Shown: positions 38,312 to 47,610, counted from the first letter of the stretch. The stretch is 50,938 nucleotides of DNA from Methylorubrum rhodesianum (GCF_014199985.1 NZ_JACHOS010000027.1:1-50938), one strand, 5' to 3'. Translations and numbers: made by a program. The notes: generated from the letters alone by a model not told the origin.

Positions 38312-39904
38312 TTGCGCAAGCACTATCCGCTCAACGCCGCCGGCGCTGAGGATGCCGGCCTGTTGCCGTGGACCGACGGTGTCCCCGCGACGGGCGTCGA
38401 AGGCTCCTATCCTGGCCACGCCCTCATCACCGACACCGAGGCCGAGGTTCTTGCGGCCGCCGCTGCCGCCGGCCTCGTCGCCTCGGGCACCGATCTGACC
38501 CAACTCGCGCAGGCGATCTCGCGCGGGATCTACGTCGGCGGCTTCACCGGCTCGGCGAACGCACTCGCGGCCTCGCTCCCGAACTCCGTGGTGTTCCCCT
38601 CGCTGCTCCCGGGCATGCGCTTCCAGGGTATCGCCCTGGCGACGAACACCGCCGCCGTCACACTGACGCTGTCCGGCTTCGCGACCCCGCCCGGCTCTCT
38701 CGGCCTCCTGCGCCGCAACGGCGGCGCGATGAAGGAAGGCGACCTCCCCGTGGGAGTGCCGTTCTCGTTCGTCTTCGATGGCGCGGCCTACCGCATGGCC
38801 GTGCCGGTCCCTTCGGAGATCCGGGATGTGGCTTCCCCGGCCTCCACCGCTCTCTGGCACTCCGGCGTCGTGGGCGGCACGATCAGCGCGGTGACGGCGA
38901 CGGTCTCGCCCGCGATCACGGCCTACGAGGATCGCACCCCGATCCTTCTGTCCTTCCCCAACGGCATCGCGAGCGGCGCCACGGGAGCGCTCAACGGCCT
39001 CGCGCCGATCCCCTTCCAGCGCAACGACGGCTCCGCGATCCAGAGCACCGATATCCCGCCGGGCGCGCAGGCCGCGTTCTCGGTCGTCGGGACGGGCGCC
39101 CTGCGGCTCATCGGGGTCGGTCGCGGCGAGATCCAGCGCATCGTGATCAACCCGACGCTCTTCGTGCGGATCGACGGCAACGACGCCAACGACGGGCTGT
39201 CGAACACGGCCGGCGGCGCCTTCCGCACCATCCGCGCAGCGCTCATGCGCGGCACCTCGCAGTTCAACTTCGCCTCCTCGGCGCTGAACGTGCGGCTGGG
39301 GCAGGCAGGCGAGTACGAGTCCCCCGGCGAGGTTCCGCGCGGCACCGGCACGATCAACATCGTCGGCGACGCGGCTGCCCCCGGCTCCTACATCGTCACC
39401 GGCGCTGGCCAGCCGGGACAGGGTTCGATTCAGGTCGCCGGCCCCGTGAACTTCGACGGGCTTACCCTGCGCAACACCGGAGCGCAGTCCCATACGCTCG
39501 CGGCGACGTCGAGCGGTCTCGCGATCGTGTCGAACGTCCGCTTCCAGAGCACGCAGGCCACCGCAGGCTCGCACGCGTTCACCGCCGGCGGGGACATCGT
39601 CATCGCCTCCGGCTGTTCCATGGAGGGCAGCGCGGCCTGCGCCCTCAACGCGAGCGACGGCAAGGTCTCGGTCAGCACCAGCGTCACGCTGCAGATCCTG
39701 GGCACCCCGACCTTCTCGACAGCCACGGCCCGCGCCTTCGGCGGCGGCAAGGTCGATGCCCTCGCCGGCAGCTCCGTGACGGGATCGGCCAACGGCAAGC
39801 GCTACGAGACCGCGGTCTACGGGATCATCACCACGAACGGCGGCGGCGAGAACTTCTTCCCCGGCTCGACGCCGGGTACCCGAGACAACGGCCTGTACCT
39901 GTGA
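38312..39904 (+). CDS. Tail fibre/spike with beta-helix domain
   Basis: This 530-aa protein has a TTG start after GGAGA. Residues 1-110 (RKHYPLNAAGAEDAGLLPWT) should attach to the baseplate. From about 285, RIDGNDANDGLSNTAGGAFR followed by TIRAAL starts a right-handed beta-helix, with strand repeats to the end. This is the probable receptor-binding protein. The next gene may be its partner or chaperone. Confidence 0.75.
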   Translation: MRKHYPLNAAGAEDAGLLPWTDGVPATGVEGSYPGHALITDTEAEVLAAAAAAGLVASGTDLTQLAQAISRGIYVGGFTGSANALAASLPNSVVFPSLLPGMRFQGIALATNTAAVTLTLSGFATPPGSLGLLRRNGGAMKEGDLPVGVPFSFVFDGAAYRMAVPVPSEIRDVASPASTALWHSGVVGGTISAVTATVSPAITAYEDRTPILLSFPNGIASGATGALNGLAPIPFQRNDGSAIQSTDIPPGAQAAFSVVGTGALRLIGVGRGEIQRIVINPTLFVRIDGNDANDGLSNTAGGAFRTIRAALMRGTSQFNFASSALNVRLGQAGEYESPGEVPRGTGTINIVGDAAAPGSYIVTGAGQPGQGSIQVAGPVNFDGLTLRNTGAQSHTLAATSSGLAIVSNVRFQSTQATAGSHAFTAGGDIVIASGCSMEGSAACALNASDGKVSVSTSVTLQILGTPTFSTATARAFGGGKVDALAGSSVTGSANGKRYETAVYGIITTNGGGENFFPGSTPGTRDNGLYL

Positions 39905-39912
39905 GGGATGCC

Positions 39913-40350
39913 ATGGCGCCGATCTACACGCCCTTCGACTGGTACTGGCACGCCGAGGACGGACGCCTGTTCGGCTCCAAAGCCGGCAAGGTGATCGCCG
40001 AGGGCGACGCGAGCTTCGTGGCTTGGTCGGATGCCGGTGGCGTTCCGACCGTCTGGCCCCGCGACGCGACGGGCGCGCAGACGCAGGCGGCCCTTGATGC
40101 CGTGCTCGCGGCTGCGGGTCCGACGTCCCAGCCGTCAATCACCTACAAGGCCGATCTCTGGCGCCGCTGCACCGACGAGGAGGCCGACGCGATCGACGGC
40201 GCACTCAAGGCGGCACCGGTCCGCCAGCGCCGCCTCTTCGAGGACGCGCAGTACCTCGACCATGCGGACGAGTCCTTCGTCTTCGCCCGCGCGGCTCTAA
40301 GCGAGCTGTTCGGCGAGGCCCGGGCTGCCGCTCTCCTCGCCATCTCCTGA
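39913..40350 (+). CDS. Small tail-region protein, possible fibre chaperone
   Basis: This 145-aa protein begins MAPIYTPFDWYWHAEDGRLF, followed by DAGGVPTVWPRDATGAQTQA. The WY-rich start and position after a fibre gene suit a fibre assembly or tail accessory protein. A GTG at 39901 would add four residues. The function is inferred from position. Confidence 0.55.
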   Translation: MAPIYTPFDWYWHAEDGRLFGSKAGKVIAEGDASFVAWSDAGGVPTVWPRDATGAQTQAALDAVLAAAGPTSQPSITYKADLWRRCTDEEADAIDGALKAAPVRQRRLFEDAQYLDHADESFVFARAALSELFGEARAAALLAIS

Positions 40351-40365
40351 CGCCACGAGGCCGTC

Positions 40366-41016
40366 GTGACGAGCATCCTCGCGCTGACACCGCGCCTCGG
40401 CGTCAACATCACGACCTTCTCGAACAGCGCCTGGATCGACACGTTCCCCTTCCAGGTCGCGGGGGCAGCTGCGGGCTATCCCGGCCCGGGCAACTTCGGG
40501 CTCGGCTCGGTCACGGTGACGTCCGTCGCTCCGCAGACCCCGCTCGGCACGCACCAGGTCGAGGTCGTCGAGGTCGCCGCCGGGGAGGCGCCGCGCTTCA
40601 CCGTGCACGCTCCCGACGGCACGATGACGGGGATCGGCCGGACGGGATCAGCCATCGTTGCGGGCGGGATCGGGTTCACGTTGACGGAGGGCGCGAAGCC
40701 GCTCGTCGTCGGCGACACCTTCCTGCTCGGCGTCACGCCCGCCCCGCGCGACATCACGGGCTGGGGATTCGCGCTGATGCTCCGCCGCGAGGTCGATCCC
40801 GACACGGTCTGTCTCTCCGCATCGACCGGCGCGGGCACCATCGCCAACGGCGGCGTTACCGGGCAGGCGGGCATGCGCGTGCAACTCGCCACGATGCGGG
40901 CGCTCGCGCCCGACACCTACCTCTACGACCTGATCGCCTTCGCCGAGGGCTACGACGTGCTCGCTTACACCGGAACGCTCCGGCACGTGCAGGGCATCAC
41001 CGTCCGCGCTTCCTGA
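40366..41016 (+). CDS. Hypothetical tail structural protein
   Basis: This 216-aa protein, with a GTG start, is mostly beta-strand (FGLGSVTVTSVAPQTPLGTH, then VEVVEVAAGEAPRFTVHAPD and GTLRHVQGITVRAS). It looks like an Ig-like or fibre-associated domain, perhaps decorating the fibre tip. No family is recognised. Confidence 0.5.
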   Translation: MTSILALTPRLGVNITTFSNSAWIDTFPFQVAGAAAGYPGPGNFGLGSVTVTSVAPQTPLGTHQVEVVEVAAGEAPRFTVHAPDGTMTGIGRTGSAIVAGGIGFTLTEGAKPLVVGDTFLLGVTPAPRDITGWGFALMLRREVDPDTVCLSASTGAGTIANGGVTGQAGMRVQLATMRALAPDTYLYDLIAFAEGYDVLAYTGTLRHVQGITVRAS

Positions 41017-41028
41017 CGGAATCTCCAC

Positions 41029-41952
41029 ATGCCGTTCGATACCGCAACTGGCACTTTCCTGGTGCCCGGCCCCGCAGGCGCGTCCGCTTACGAGGCGTGG
41101 CGAGGCCTTGGCAACGCCGGCACTGTCGAAGACTTTCTCGCGACGCTCGTCGGAGCCCAGGGGCCGGCAAGCACAGAACCGGGACCTGAAGGCAGGCCTG
41201 GTCGAGACGGCGCGGGATCGGTCACGACGCGTATCGCGTCCGCACCGATTCCGCCCTGGACCGCCGTTGTCGCCGATGGGGTCAGCAACTGCCTGCCGGC
41301 TGATCCGTTCAACGAGGCGCACCGCGGGCGGGTCTTCGGGATCACCGCCTATGGCGGGGGCGTCGGGTCGTCGGTGGAGATCCAGAACACCGGAGACTTG
41401 ACCGGACCGGCCAATGCGTTCGAGGCGCAATCCGTCCAGTTCATCGGGCAAGGGGGCGTGCTCGCACCGTCAGCGCCCGTCGGCGCCATGTGGCGGCAGC
41501 CGGTGGCGACCGTCGTCTCGAATGGGCACGTCGTCGTTCAATTGGGAGAGGCCTCGCTGATCTACGACGCCCTCGACGCGATGCTCGGAGAGGGCGGCTT
41601 CTCGGCGCCCTGCCCGCTCGACCGCGGCGCCTCCCTGAGCGAGACCGGCTACGTCACCTCGGCGGCCAACGCCCGCGCGCTTATCGCCGCGCTTGCCGGC
41701 ACCGTGCCCGCCGACCTGCCGCCGCGCCGTGGCCAGTTCCTGCGCGCGCTCGAAGCCGCACTGCCCGGCAGCATCGCCACGCTCTTCAATGCCGTTCCGA
41801 CCGACCTAGCCGACCCGATCAACACGGCGTGGTCCCACACCATCGGCGTGGTGCCAGCCTGTCGCCTCGCGCAATTCGCCAAGACGACGCTCGGCCTCAC
41901 CGACGCGCAGATTGCCGCCGCCATCGCCGCCGCACGATCCATCCAGGAGTGA
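41029..41952 (+). CDS. Fibre-like protein with a short collagen-type segment
   Basis: This 307-aa protein begins MPFDTATGTFLVPGPAGASA. Residues about 42-63 (GAQGPASTEPGPEGRPGRDG) form a short Gly-X-Y run like the shaft of phage fibres, followed by a strand-rich domain (VRNG-free, HVVVQLGEASLIYDALDA) and a helical C-terminus (LADPINTAWSHTIGVVPACR). It is a likely adhesin or spacer in the fibre complex. Confidence 0.55.
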   Translation: MPFDTATGTFLVPGPAGASAYEAWRGLGNAGTVEDFLATLVGAQGPASTEPGPEGRPGRDGAGSVTTRIASAPIPPWTAVVADGVSNCLPADPFNEAHRGRVFGITAYGGGVGSSVEIQNTGDLTGPANAFEAQSVQFIGQGGVLAPSAPVGAMWRQPVATVVSNGHVVVQLGEASLIYDALDAMLGEGGFSAPCPLDRGASLSETGYVTSAANARALIAALAGTVPADLPPRRGQFLRALEAALPGSIATLFNAVPTDLADPINTAWSHTIGVVPACRLAQFAKTTLGLTDAQIAAAIAAARSIQE

Positions 41953-41954
41953 CT

Positions 41955-43289
41955 ATGCTGCGACACGTCCTTGCCCTCGTCATCCTGGTGGCGGCTGCGC
42001 TCCACGGCACTCCCGCGTGGGCGCAGACCGCTTTCACCCAGGTCGAGATCGGCCTCCAGAGCGCGGGTACCTGCCCGCAGTTCGGCGTGCGCGACCGGGC
42101 GAGCAAGGCCATGGTGCCGCTCGGATGCGTGAACGCGGGCGCGTCCGGCCCGAGTTTCACGATGACGCCGGGCATCGTCTCCATGCGTGGAACGCTGCCC
42201 GCCGCCGACCTCTCGCTGGCCGGAACGCACAACCCGCCCGCCGTGATGCTTGGCGCCGGCAACCGGGTTAGCTTCTGCCCTGAATTGTCGTGTGTGCGCG
42301 GGCCCTACGACGGCTCGGTGGTGCCGGCCTTTTTCGACCATCAGCGGGCAAGCGTCCTGATCTCGGGCCCGTCCCAGCTCGGGGGGCAGGCGCAGGAGCA
42401 GCTTCTCGCCGTCATCGGAACCGCGGCCACGGGCAGCGTGACGGCCTGGCAGGCCGGCAAGGCCTACGCGGCCGGCGACGAGGTCAACCGGGTGAACCCC
42501 AACGAGACGGGAGCGGTCTACCGCGCCCGCACGGCCGGCACCAGCGGCGGCAGCCCGCCGCCGGCGGACCGGCCGAACGCGCTGCCGTTCCTTTTCAACG
42601 ATGGCGGCGTGACCTGGGAGTGGATCAACGATCCCGTGCTGGCGGCCAAGGCATCCCTCTACGTCGAACAGAAGGTGAAGCCCGGCGCCGGCGGCACCTG
42701 GGCGCAGGCCACAAACGTCCTTCTCGACACGGGCCTGAAGCCGAGCTTCCACGTCAACACCGAGATGGACATCGGCAACAACAGCGGAACTGATTGCGGC
42801 TTCGGCAACGGCGATTGCTTCAATCTGTTCGTCCGCTCCGGCGGCACGAACATGCTGACCGGCAACGTCCAAATCGAGAGCGTGCCCCACGGCCCGCCGC
42901 ACGCGGCCTATTTCGGGCTGCGCATCACCGGTCCTCGCACGGCCAAGCTCGCCGACATCGTCACGGACAGTTCCGGGGCTATCGGCCTCGGCATCTGCTC
43001 GACCGGAACCGATGTCTGCACGCACTCGACCGCCAGCATCAACGACAAGTCCGTATCGCCGGTGGGCTTGAAGCTGGAGGGCAGCTATGCCGCCTTCGCG
43101 ATCCAGACCCCGGGCTTCACGGTCGATCCGAGCGGCTTTGCCAAAGTCACCGGCCTCAACGTCCTGACCGGCACACCGGGCTCGTCGAGCGCGTCTTGCT
43201 CGGCCGGCGACCTGCGCTTCGACGGCAACTTCGTCTACGCCTGCGTGGCCGCGAACACGTGGAAACGTGCCGCCCTGACGAGCTGGTGA
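41955..43289 (+). CDS. Exported fibre-region protein with carbohydrate-binding-like module
   Basis: This 444-aa protein starts with a clear Sec signal peptide (MLRHVLALVILVAAALHGTP, cleavage after AWA before Q). Residues about 160-210 read VTAWQAGKAYAAGDEVNRVN and AVYRARTAGTSGGSP, the W-G-Y-G-V-Y pattern of CBM5/12-like modules. The rest is strand-rich and repetitive. A signal peptide on a protein in a tail-fibre operon is unusual, since virion proteins assemble in the cytoplasm. Confidence 0.65.
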   Translation: MLRHVLALVILVAAALHGTPAWAQTAFTQVEIGLQSAGTCPQFGVRDRASKAMVPLGCVNAGASGPSFTMTPGIVSMRGTLPAADLSLAGTHNPPAVMLGAGNRVSFCPELSCVRGPYDGSVVPAFFDHQRASVLISGPSQLGGQAQEQLLAVIGTAATGSVTAWQAGKAYAAGDEVNRVNPNETGAVYRARTAGTSGGSPPPADRPNALPFLFNDGGVTWEWINDPVLAAKASLYVEQKVKPGAGGTWAQATNVLLDTGLKPSFHVNTEMDIGNNSGTDCGFGNGDCFNLFVRSGGTNMLTGNVQIESVPHGPPHAAYFGLRITGPRTAKLADIVTDSSGAIGLGICSTGTDVCTHSTASINDKSVSPVGLKLEGSYAAFAIQTPGFTVDPSGFAKVTGLNVLTGTPGSSSASCSAGDLRFDGNFVYACVAANTWKRAALTSW

Positions 43290-43350
43290 CGGACGCGCGC
43301 CGTCCGCGTGCCGTCTCGGCCTTCACTCCAACTTACTTCAGGGCGCACCC

Positions 43351-43821
43351 ATGACCGATGACGGTCTGTTTCTTCGCCTGCTCACCGGGCGGGGCGTGCC
43401 GGCCGACGCGCGCGCGCTCGGCGTGCTCGGCGGCGTGCTGCCGGGCACGCCCCTGATCAGGAGGGGGCGCTCTACGACGGTCGGCACTGTGCTCGCGAAT
43501 GCAGCGCAGCTCGGCCACACGCAAGTGCTCGATGTGGACTACCAGTGCGTCGACGAGGACGTCCAGGTCGGCATCATGACGCTGACCGCGCCGCGGGTCG
43601 TCTCGCTCCCCGACGTGGACGATTATCCACTCGGCCAGGATCTCGTCATTGCCGACGAGAGTGGTGTCTGCTCGGATGTGCGCACCATCACGATCCAGCC
43701 CGGCCCCGACACCGGCGATATCATTGGGGGCGCCGATGGGGCTACCACCATCGTCCTGTCCAGCCCCTACCAGGCCGTCCGCTTCCGCCGCGGCGCCGCC
43801 AACTTGTGGATCCGCCTGTGA
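43351..43821 (+). CDS. Hypothetical tail-region protein
   Basis: This 156-aa protein is strand-rich (VQVGIMTLTAPRVVSLPDVD, then LVIADESGVCSDVRTITIQP and VRFRRGAANLWIRL). It resembles small fibre-tip or beta-domain proteins and has no signal peptide. It lies between two genes that do have one, and its stop overlaps the next ATG. Confidence 0.5.
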   Translation: MTDDGLFLRLLTGRGVPADARALGVLGGVLPGTPLIRRGRSTTVGTVLANAAQLGHTQVLDVDYQCVDEDVQVGIMTLTAPRVVSLPDVDDYPLGQDLVIADESGVCSDVRTITIQPGPDTGDIIGGADGATTIVLSSPYQAVRFRRGAANLWIRL

Positions 43822-45233
43822 TGAAGCGCTTCCTCGCCCCCGTCCTCGCCCTGATGGCTCTGGGCGCGCCTGCGCTCGCGCAGACCCGAGCCCTGCCGCC
43901 CGGTGAGATCCGTGCCAACGGTGACATCACGTTCGGCAATACGCTCAAGCTCGGCCGGCGCGAGGGCACTAAGACCGTCATCACGCCGGACACGCTCCAA
44001 ATCCTCGGCTCGGGCTCGACTGGTGACGTTTCCGCGATGACGGCGCGGCGCTCGGGCACGGGTGCCGTCCCGCGACCGCTCTCCGATCGGGACACCCGCT
44101 CGGTCAAGGATTACGGCGCCAAACTTGATGGCTCCGACGATACGGCGGCCTTTTCCCAGGCGCGGTCTCAGACGGCGGCCGGTGGCACGATCGAGGTTCC
44201 CGAGGGGCGATTCAACGCTCTGGCTGGCGGAGGGCCGGCAACCCCGATCCTGTGGCGCCTGCAGGGCAACACCTATGACGGCGCCACCCCGGTGGTTTCG
44301 ATCGGCAAGGATACGGTCGAGACGACGCTCCACGGCCGGAAATACTTCGGCGTGGGCGCGACAAACCCCGATGAAGCTCCGGTCCTGCGGGTTGATCAGA
44401 CCGTCACGCACTCGGGCGGAACCGGGGGGGCGGTCGTCAACGCTCTGAAGATCAATCAGACGCTCGGTGCCGCCTCGCTCGATAACTATGGGTGGGCCTT
44501 CAACGCGACTTTGTCGAGCAAGGCCTACGGCACCGGCCAGCACACCGCGTCGTCGGCCCTTGCCGTGCGTCCGCCCGATGCTCTGAGCGACGGAAAGGGG
44601 CAGCGGGCGACGATCTGGGCCGATTACAAGGAGGCCACCAGCCAGACCGGGCAGCCCTCGAACCTCGATGGCCCGCTCGTGATCGGCGAATGGGATATGT
44701 ACGCCAACGGCGCCGATCCGGGCGGCATCCGCCTCGGCCTGCACATGCTGTTCAGCAGGTATAATCCGGCCGGCGCCGCGATGGGGATCAACTCCGCCAT
44801 CGGCATCGGAACGAACGACACGGGCTCTATCCTCAGCCGGAGTTATGCCCGCAAGATCCTTAACAACGAGCTTAGCTTCACCGAGGCCGGAATCGACTTT
44901 TCTCAGGCCACAGCCATTGGCGGCGCTCCCGTTCTTCGGATGGCGGCGGGCCAGGACATCGCCTGGGAGGGGTCGGGCTCCCGCGTCACGCGGTGGGTTG
45001 ATGGTTTCTGGCAGACGCGGGTCGGCGGGATCGAGATCCACCGCCTGACCGACAGTGGCGAGACGGGGCAGTTGGGGCGGGCGCAGTTCCCTTACTTCAA
45101 TGCCCCTGACAGAACGGCCCCGGCCAACACTGCGGACGCGATTGGCACTGTCGGCGACGTCATCTTTTCTGGCACTTTCATGTACAGAAAGACGTCGTCG
45201 GGCTGGCTCAGGGTTCAGATGAGCACATTCTAG
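43821..45233 (+). CDS. Exported tailspike-like protein (pectate-lyase-type start)
   Basis: This 470-aa protein has a Sec signal peptide (MKRFLAPVLALMALGAPALA, cut before QTR). At about residues 92-130 the sequence RSVKDYGAKLDGSDDTAAFS, then GGTIEVPEGRF matches the opening of pectate-lyase-type beta-helix domains found in tailspikes. The C-terminus (TADAIGTVGDVIFSGTFMYR) looks like a trimerisation tip. It is a spike-like protein that appears to be exported by the host. Confidence 0.68.
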   Translation: MKRFLAPVLALMALGAPALAQTRALPPGEIRANGDITFGNTLKLGRREGTKTVITPDTLQILGSGSTGDVSAMTARRSGTGAVPRPLSDRDTRSVKDYGAKLDGSDDTAAFSQARSQTAAGGTIEVPEGRFNALAGGGPATPILWRLQGNTYDGATPVVSIGKDTVETTLHGRKYFGVGATNPDEAPVLRVDQTVTHSGGTGGAVVNALKINQTLGAASLDNYGWAFNATLSSKAYGTGQHTASSALAVRPPDALSDGKGQRATIWADYKEATSQTGQPSNLDGPLVIGEWDMYANGADPGGIRLGLHMLFSRYNPAGAAMGINSAIGIGTNDTGSILSRSYARKILNNELSFTEAGIDFSQATAIGGAPVLRMAAGQDIAWEGSGSRVTRWVDGFWQTRVGGIEIHRLTDSGETGQLGRAQFPYFNAPDRTAPANTADAIGTVGDVIFSGTFMYRKTSSGWLRVQMSTF

Positions 45234-45264
45234 GCAATCCTAGAGTTATGCTGTTGCGGCATTT

Positions 45265-45861
45265 CTACGGTTGCCATGTCACGCCGTCCCGCACGATGCG
45301 GGGCGGCGATCCTGCAATCACGCAGTTCGCCGGGAAAGACTTGTTGGAGATGACGGTGTTCGATCCAACAATGCATTCGCGCCCAACATGGGAGCGCGGC
45401 CAGAACGACACCATCTTTGCGCACCACACTCGGTCCTCCAATACGATGTCGCCCGGCGGGTTGATGCGCTCCCCGCTATTCAAATCGATAATCTTGTGAA
45501 CGTGCGAAGTGGAGAAGTTGCAGCCATCCGCGATAAGGCTGCCGCTCCCAACGGTTATATTTCCAGACTCGTGTGCGTGCATCCGCGATAGGCCGTTAAA
45601 GCCGACGCCATCTCCGATCGTTATGCGACATTCGGCAAAAGAGACGATTTCCAATCCGTTTAAAACACAATCGTCTCCAATGCAGACCCGCGCGCCGCCA
45701 TGCAGCGAAATCCTAAGTTCGTGCCCCAGAGTCGATCTTCCGATCTTAATATAATTATTATCGCCCGTAACGGCCACCGAACCAAAGCAATACCGCAAGG
45801 TATCGGGATGAATTTCGATATAATTTGTATCGTAGTCACTGCACGCCACCGTCAAGGGCAT
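45265..45861 (-). CDS. Hexapeptide-repeat acyltransferase, leftward moron
   Basis: This 198-aa protein has a left-handed beta-helix built from hexapeptide turns (VAVTGDNNYIKIGRSTLG, RITIGDGVGFNGLSRM, NITVGSGSLIADGCNFSTS, HVGRECIVGSNTVISNKSFP). Its end, NCVIAGSPPRIVR, is typical of sugar O- and N-acetyltransferases. GGAGG precedes the ATG. The gene is much more AT-rich than its neighbours and lies opposite to the late genes, so it is a recent import. It may modify host surface polysaccharide (lysogenic conversion). Confidence 0.85.
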   Translation of the reverse strand: MPLTVACSDYDTNYIEIHPDTLRYCFGSVAVTGDNNYIKIGRSTLGHELRISLHGGARVCIGDDCVLNGLEIVSFAECRITIGDGVGFNGLSRMHAHESGNITVGSGSLIADGCNFSTSHVHKIIDLNSGERINPPGDIVLEDRVWCAKMVSFWPRSHVGRECIVGSNTVISNKSFPANCVIAGSPPRIVRDGVTWQP

Positions 45862-46020
45862 TCTTTGTTGCCTCCGCGCCTATAGCGGCAGCCTACCGGG
45901 GACGGCTTCCGAGAAGTAACATGCGATATTTGCTCGCTCTCTTCTCGTAGCCGGCTCCGCCATTCTGACTTGGATCGCGCCGCGATCAAGGCCGCGTCCA
46001 CCTCATCACCGGAGCCGACC

Positions 46021-46794
46021 ATGACCACGTCCCCCGACGCGGGCGCTTTCGCGCGCCTGGACCGCGCCAAATTCTTTGACGCGATCCGCCCCCTGTTCGC
46101 GAAGGGTCGCCTCTCGCAGTCCCAGGTCGACGGGCTCAATCGGCTCCTCGACGCCTTCTTCGCCTACGCACTGATCCTCGACCGGCGCCACCTCGCCTAC
46201 ATCCTGGTCACGAGCTTCCATGAAACGGGCCAGCGCATGCAGCCGGTCCGCGAGGGCTTCGCGGCCTCGGACGCGGCGGCACGCAAGGCGGTCGCTGCGC
46301 TGTTCGCCAAGGGCAAGATCAGCCGCAACTACGCGCTCCCGAACGCCCGCGGCCTGTCCTTCTACGGACGCGGCGACGTGCAGCTCACGCACGAGGCGAA
46401 CTACGTCGCGATGGGCAAGCTGCTCGGCGTCGATCTCGCCGGCGATCCCGACCGCGCGCTCGACCCGGCCATCTCGGCGCGGATCCTGATCGAGGGCGTC
46501 ACCCGCGGCGCCTCGCTCAAAGGCGACTTCACTGGCCGAGCGCTCGAGGACTTCATCGCCGGCGACCGCTGCGACTACGTCGGCGCCCGGCGCACCGTGA
46601 ACGGCACCGACCGGGCCAAGGACATCGCCGGCTATGCCGAGCGCTGCGAGGCGGCCCTGGTCGCCGGCGGCATGCCGCTGATCGCCGCCCGCCTGCCCGG
46701 AGCCCTTGGCGCGGCGCCCAGCGCCCTCGTTGCGGCCCCGGCGCCCGGCATCCTCTCCCGTCTCGTCTCCGCCCTCACCCGGAAGGCCGCCTGA
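46021..46794 (+). CDS. Endolysin, GH19 chitinase-like
   Basis: This 257-aa protein has the GH19-like fold signature of phage endolysins: AYILVTSFHETGQRMQPVRE (catalytic Glu in HETG), NYALPNARGLSFYGRGDVQL and HEANYVAMGKLLGVDLAGDP. It cuts peptidoglycan glycan strands. There is no signal peptide, so it needs the holin genes that follow. The C-terminal 30 residues form an Ala/Leu-rich amphipathic helix. Position 45862-46020 upstream should carry its promoter, though none is clear. Confidence 0.85.
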   Translation: MTTSPDAGAFARLDRAKFFDAIRPLFAKGRLSQSQVDGLNRLLDAFFAYALILDRRHLAYILVTSFHETGQRMQPVREGFAASDAAARKAVAALFAKGKISRNYALPNARGLSFYGRGDVQLTHEANYVAMGKLLGVDLAGDPDRALDPAISARILIEGVTRGASLKGDFTGRALEDFIAGDRCDYVGARRTVNGTDRAKDIAGYAERCEAALVAGGMPLIAARLPGALGAAPSALVAAPAPGILSRLVSALTRKAA

Positions 46795-46795
46795 C

Positions 46796-47062
46796 ATGCT
46801 CAACGCGCTTCGCCGCCGCCTCCGCCGCGGCCTCGCCGCCACGCGCGGCTACCGGATCTATGCGGCCTCGGTCGCGCTGGCCGCGATCGATCTCGGCCCC
46901 GACCTGCTCAACGCGATCGCCGGCGTCGACTGGTCCCCGCTTCTGCCCGAGGGCTGGGGCGTGCGTGCCGGCGGTTGGCTCGCCGTCGCCCGGCTCGTCG
47001 CGCCGATCGTGAAGGCTCGCCTGCGCAAGCCGCCGGCCGCCCCGATGGGTGGGCCCCGCTGA
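46796..47062 (+). CDS. Small membrane protein of the lysis module
   Basis: This 88-aa protein has a basic N-terminus (LNALRRRLRRGLAATRG), a hydrophobic stretch (RIYAASVALAAIDLGPDLLN) and a second one (GWLAVARLVAPIVKARL). It lies 1 bp after the endolysin and overlaps the next gene, so a holin or antiholin role is plausible. Confidence 0.6.
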   Translation: MLNALRRRLRRGLAATRGYRIYAASVALAAIDLGPDLLNAIAGVDWSPLLPEGWGVRAGGWLAVARLVAPIVKARLRKPPAAPMGGPR

Positions 47063-47505
47063 TGCTCGGGCTGATCCTCGCCGCCGTGCCGGGTCTACTC
47101 GGTAAACTCCTCGACTTCGCGCAGAAGCGCGCCGATTCCGACCGTGCCAAGCACGAGGCGGATGTTGGCGCCGACGTCGCGACCAACGCGCAGATGTTCC
47201 AGGCCTGGATCGTCGCGCAGCAGCAGGTGGCGGCTGCCCGCAACGCGGATCGGGCCTCGCTCCTCACCGCCTGGATGATGCCGCTCGCCTTCGGGCTCGC
47301 CATCAGCCACTTCGGCGCCGTCACCTTCGATTGCTACCCCTGGCCCGACATCCCGCTCGGGCGGTGGACGATCCCGGCGCACGCCGTCGGCTCATGGCGA
47401 GTCGCGGCCATGCCCGGCGAGTATCTGGAGATCCAGAAGACGATCATCTGGGCCGGCGTCGGTCTGATCGGCCTTCTCGGCGTGAAGAAGACCTTCGCTC
47501 GCTGA
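47062..47505 (+). CDS. Holin-like membrane protein
   Basis: This 147-aa protein has an N-terminal hydrophobic segment (MLGLILAAVPGLLGKLLDFA), a soluble helical part (ATNAQMFQAWIVAQQQVAAA), a central membrane segment (LLTAWMMPLAFGLAISHFGA) and a C-terminal one (TIIWAGVGLIGLLGVKK). The layout fits a two- or three-pass holin that releases the endolysin. Confidence 0.65.
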   Translation: MLGLILAAVPGLLGKLLDFAQKRADSDRAKHEADVGADVATNAQMFQAWIVAQQQVAAARNADRASLLTAWMMPLAFGLAISHFGAVTFDCYPWPDIPLGRWTIPAHAVGSWRVAAMPGEYLEIQKTIIWAGVGLIGLLGVKKTFAR

Positions 47506-47534
47506 CACCGACGCTTGAGGGCCAAGGCCGCTTG

Positions 47535-47562
47535 CCTCTCACAGAACGCCCCCTGTGAGGGG
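47535..47562. repeat. Hairpin between holin-like and spanin-like genes
   Basis: CCTCTCACAG (47535-47544) and CTGTGAGGGG (47553-47562) pair with one non-Watson-Crick position, around an 8-nt loop. No T-tract follows. It may set the ratio of lysis proteins or act as an RNA processing site. Confidence 0.4.
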
Positions 47563-47610
47563 CGACCTCGCGCGAACCGGATAGCCGGCGCGCCGCCCAT
47601 GGGGGCACCA

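Noticed and set aside
37418..40138. 906-codon minus-strand frame, the longest in the window
   Set aside because: It is antisense to the gp47-, gp48- and fibre-like genes and its product is Arg/Gly/His-rich low complexity. Length alone is expected at this GC content.
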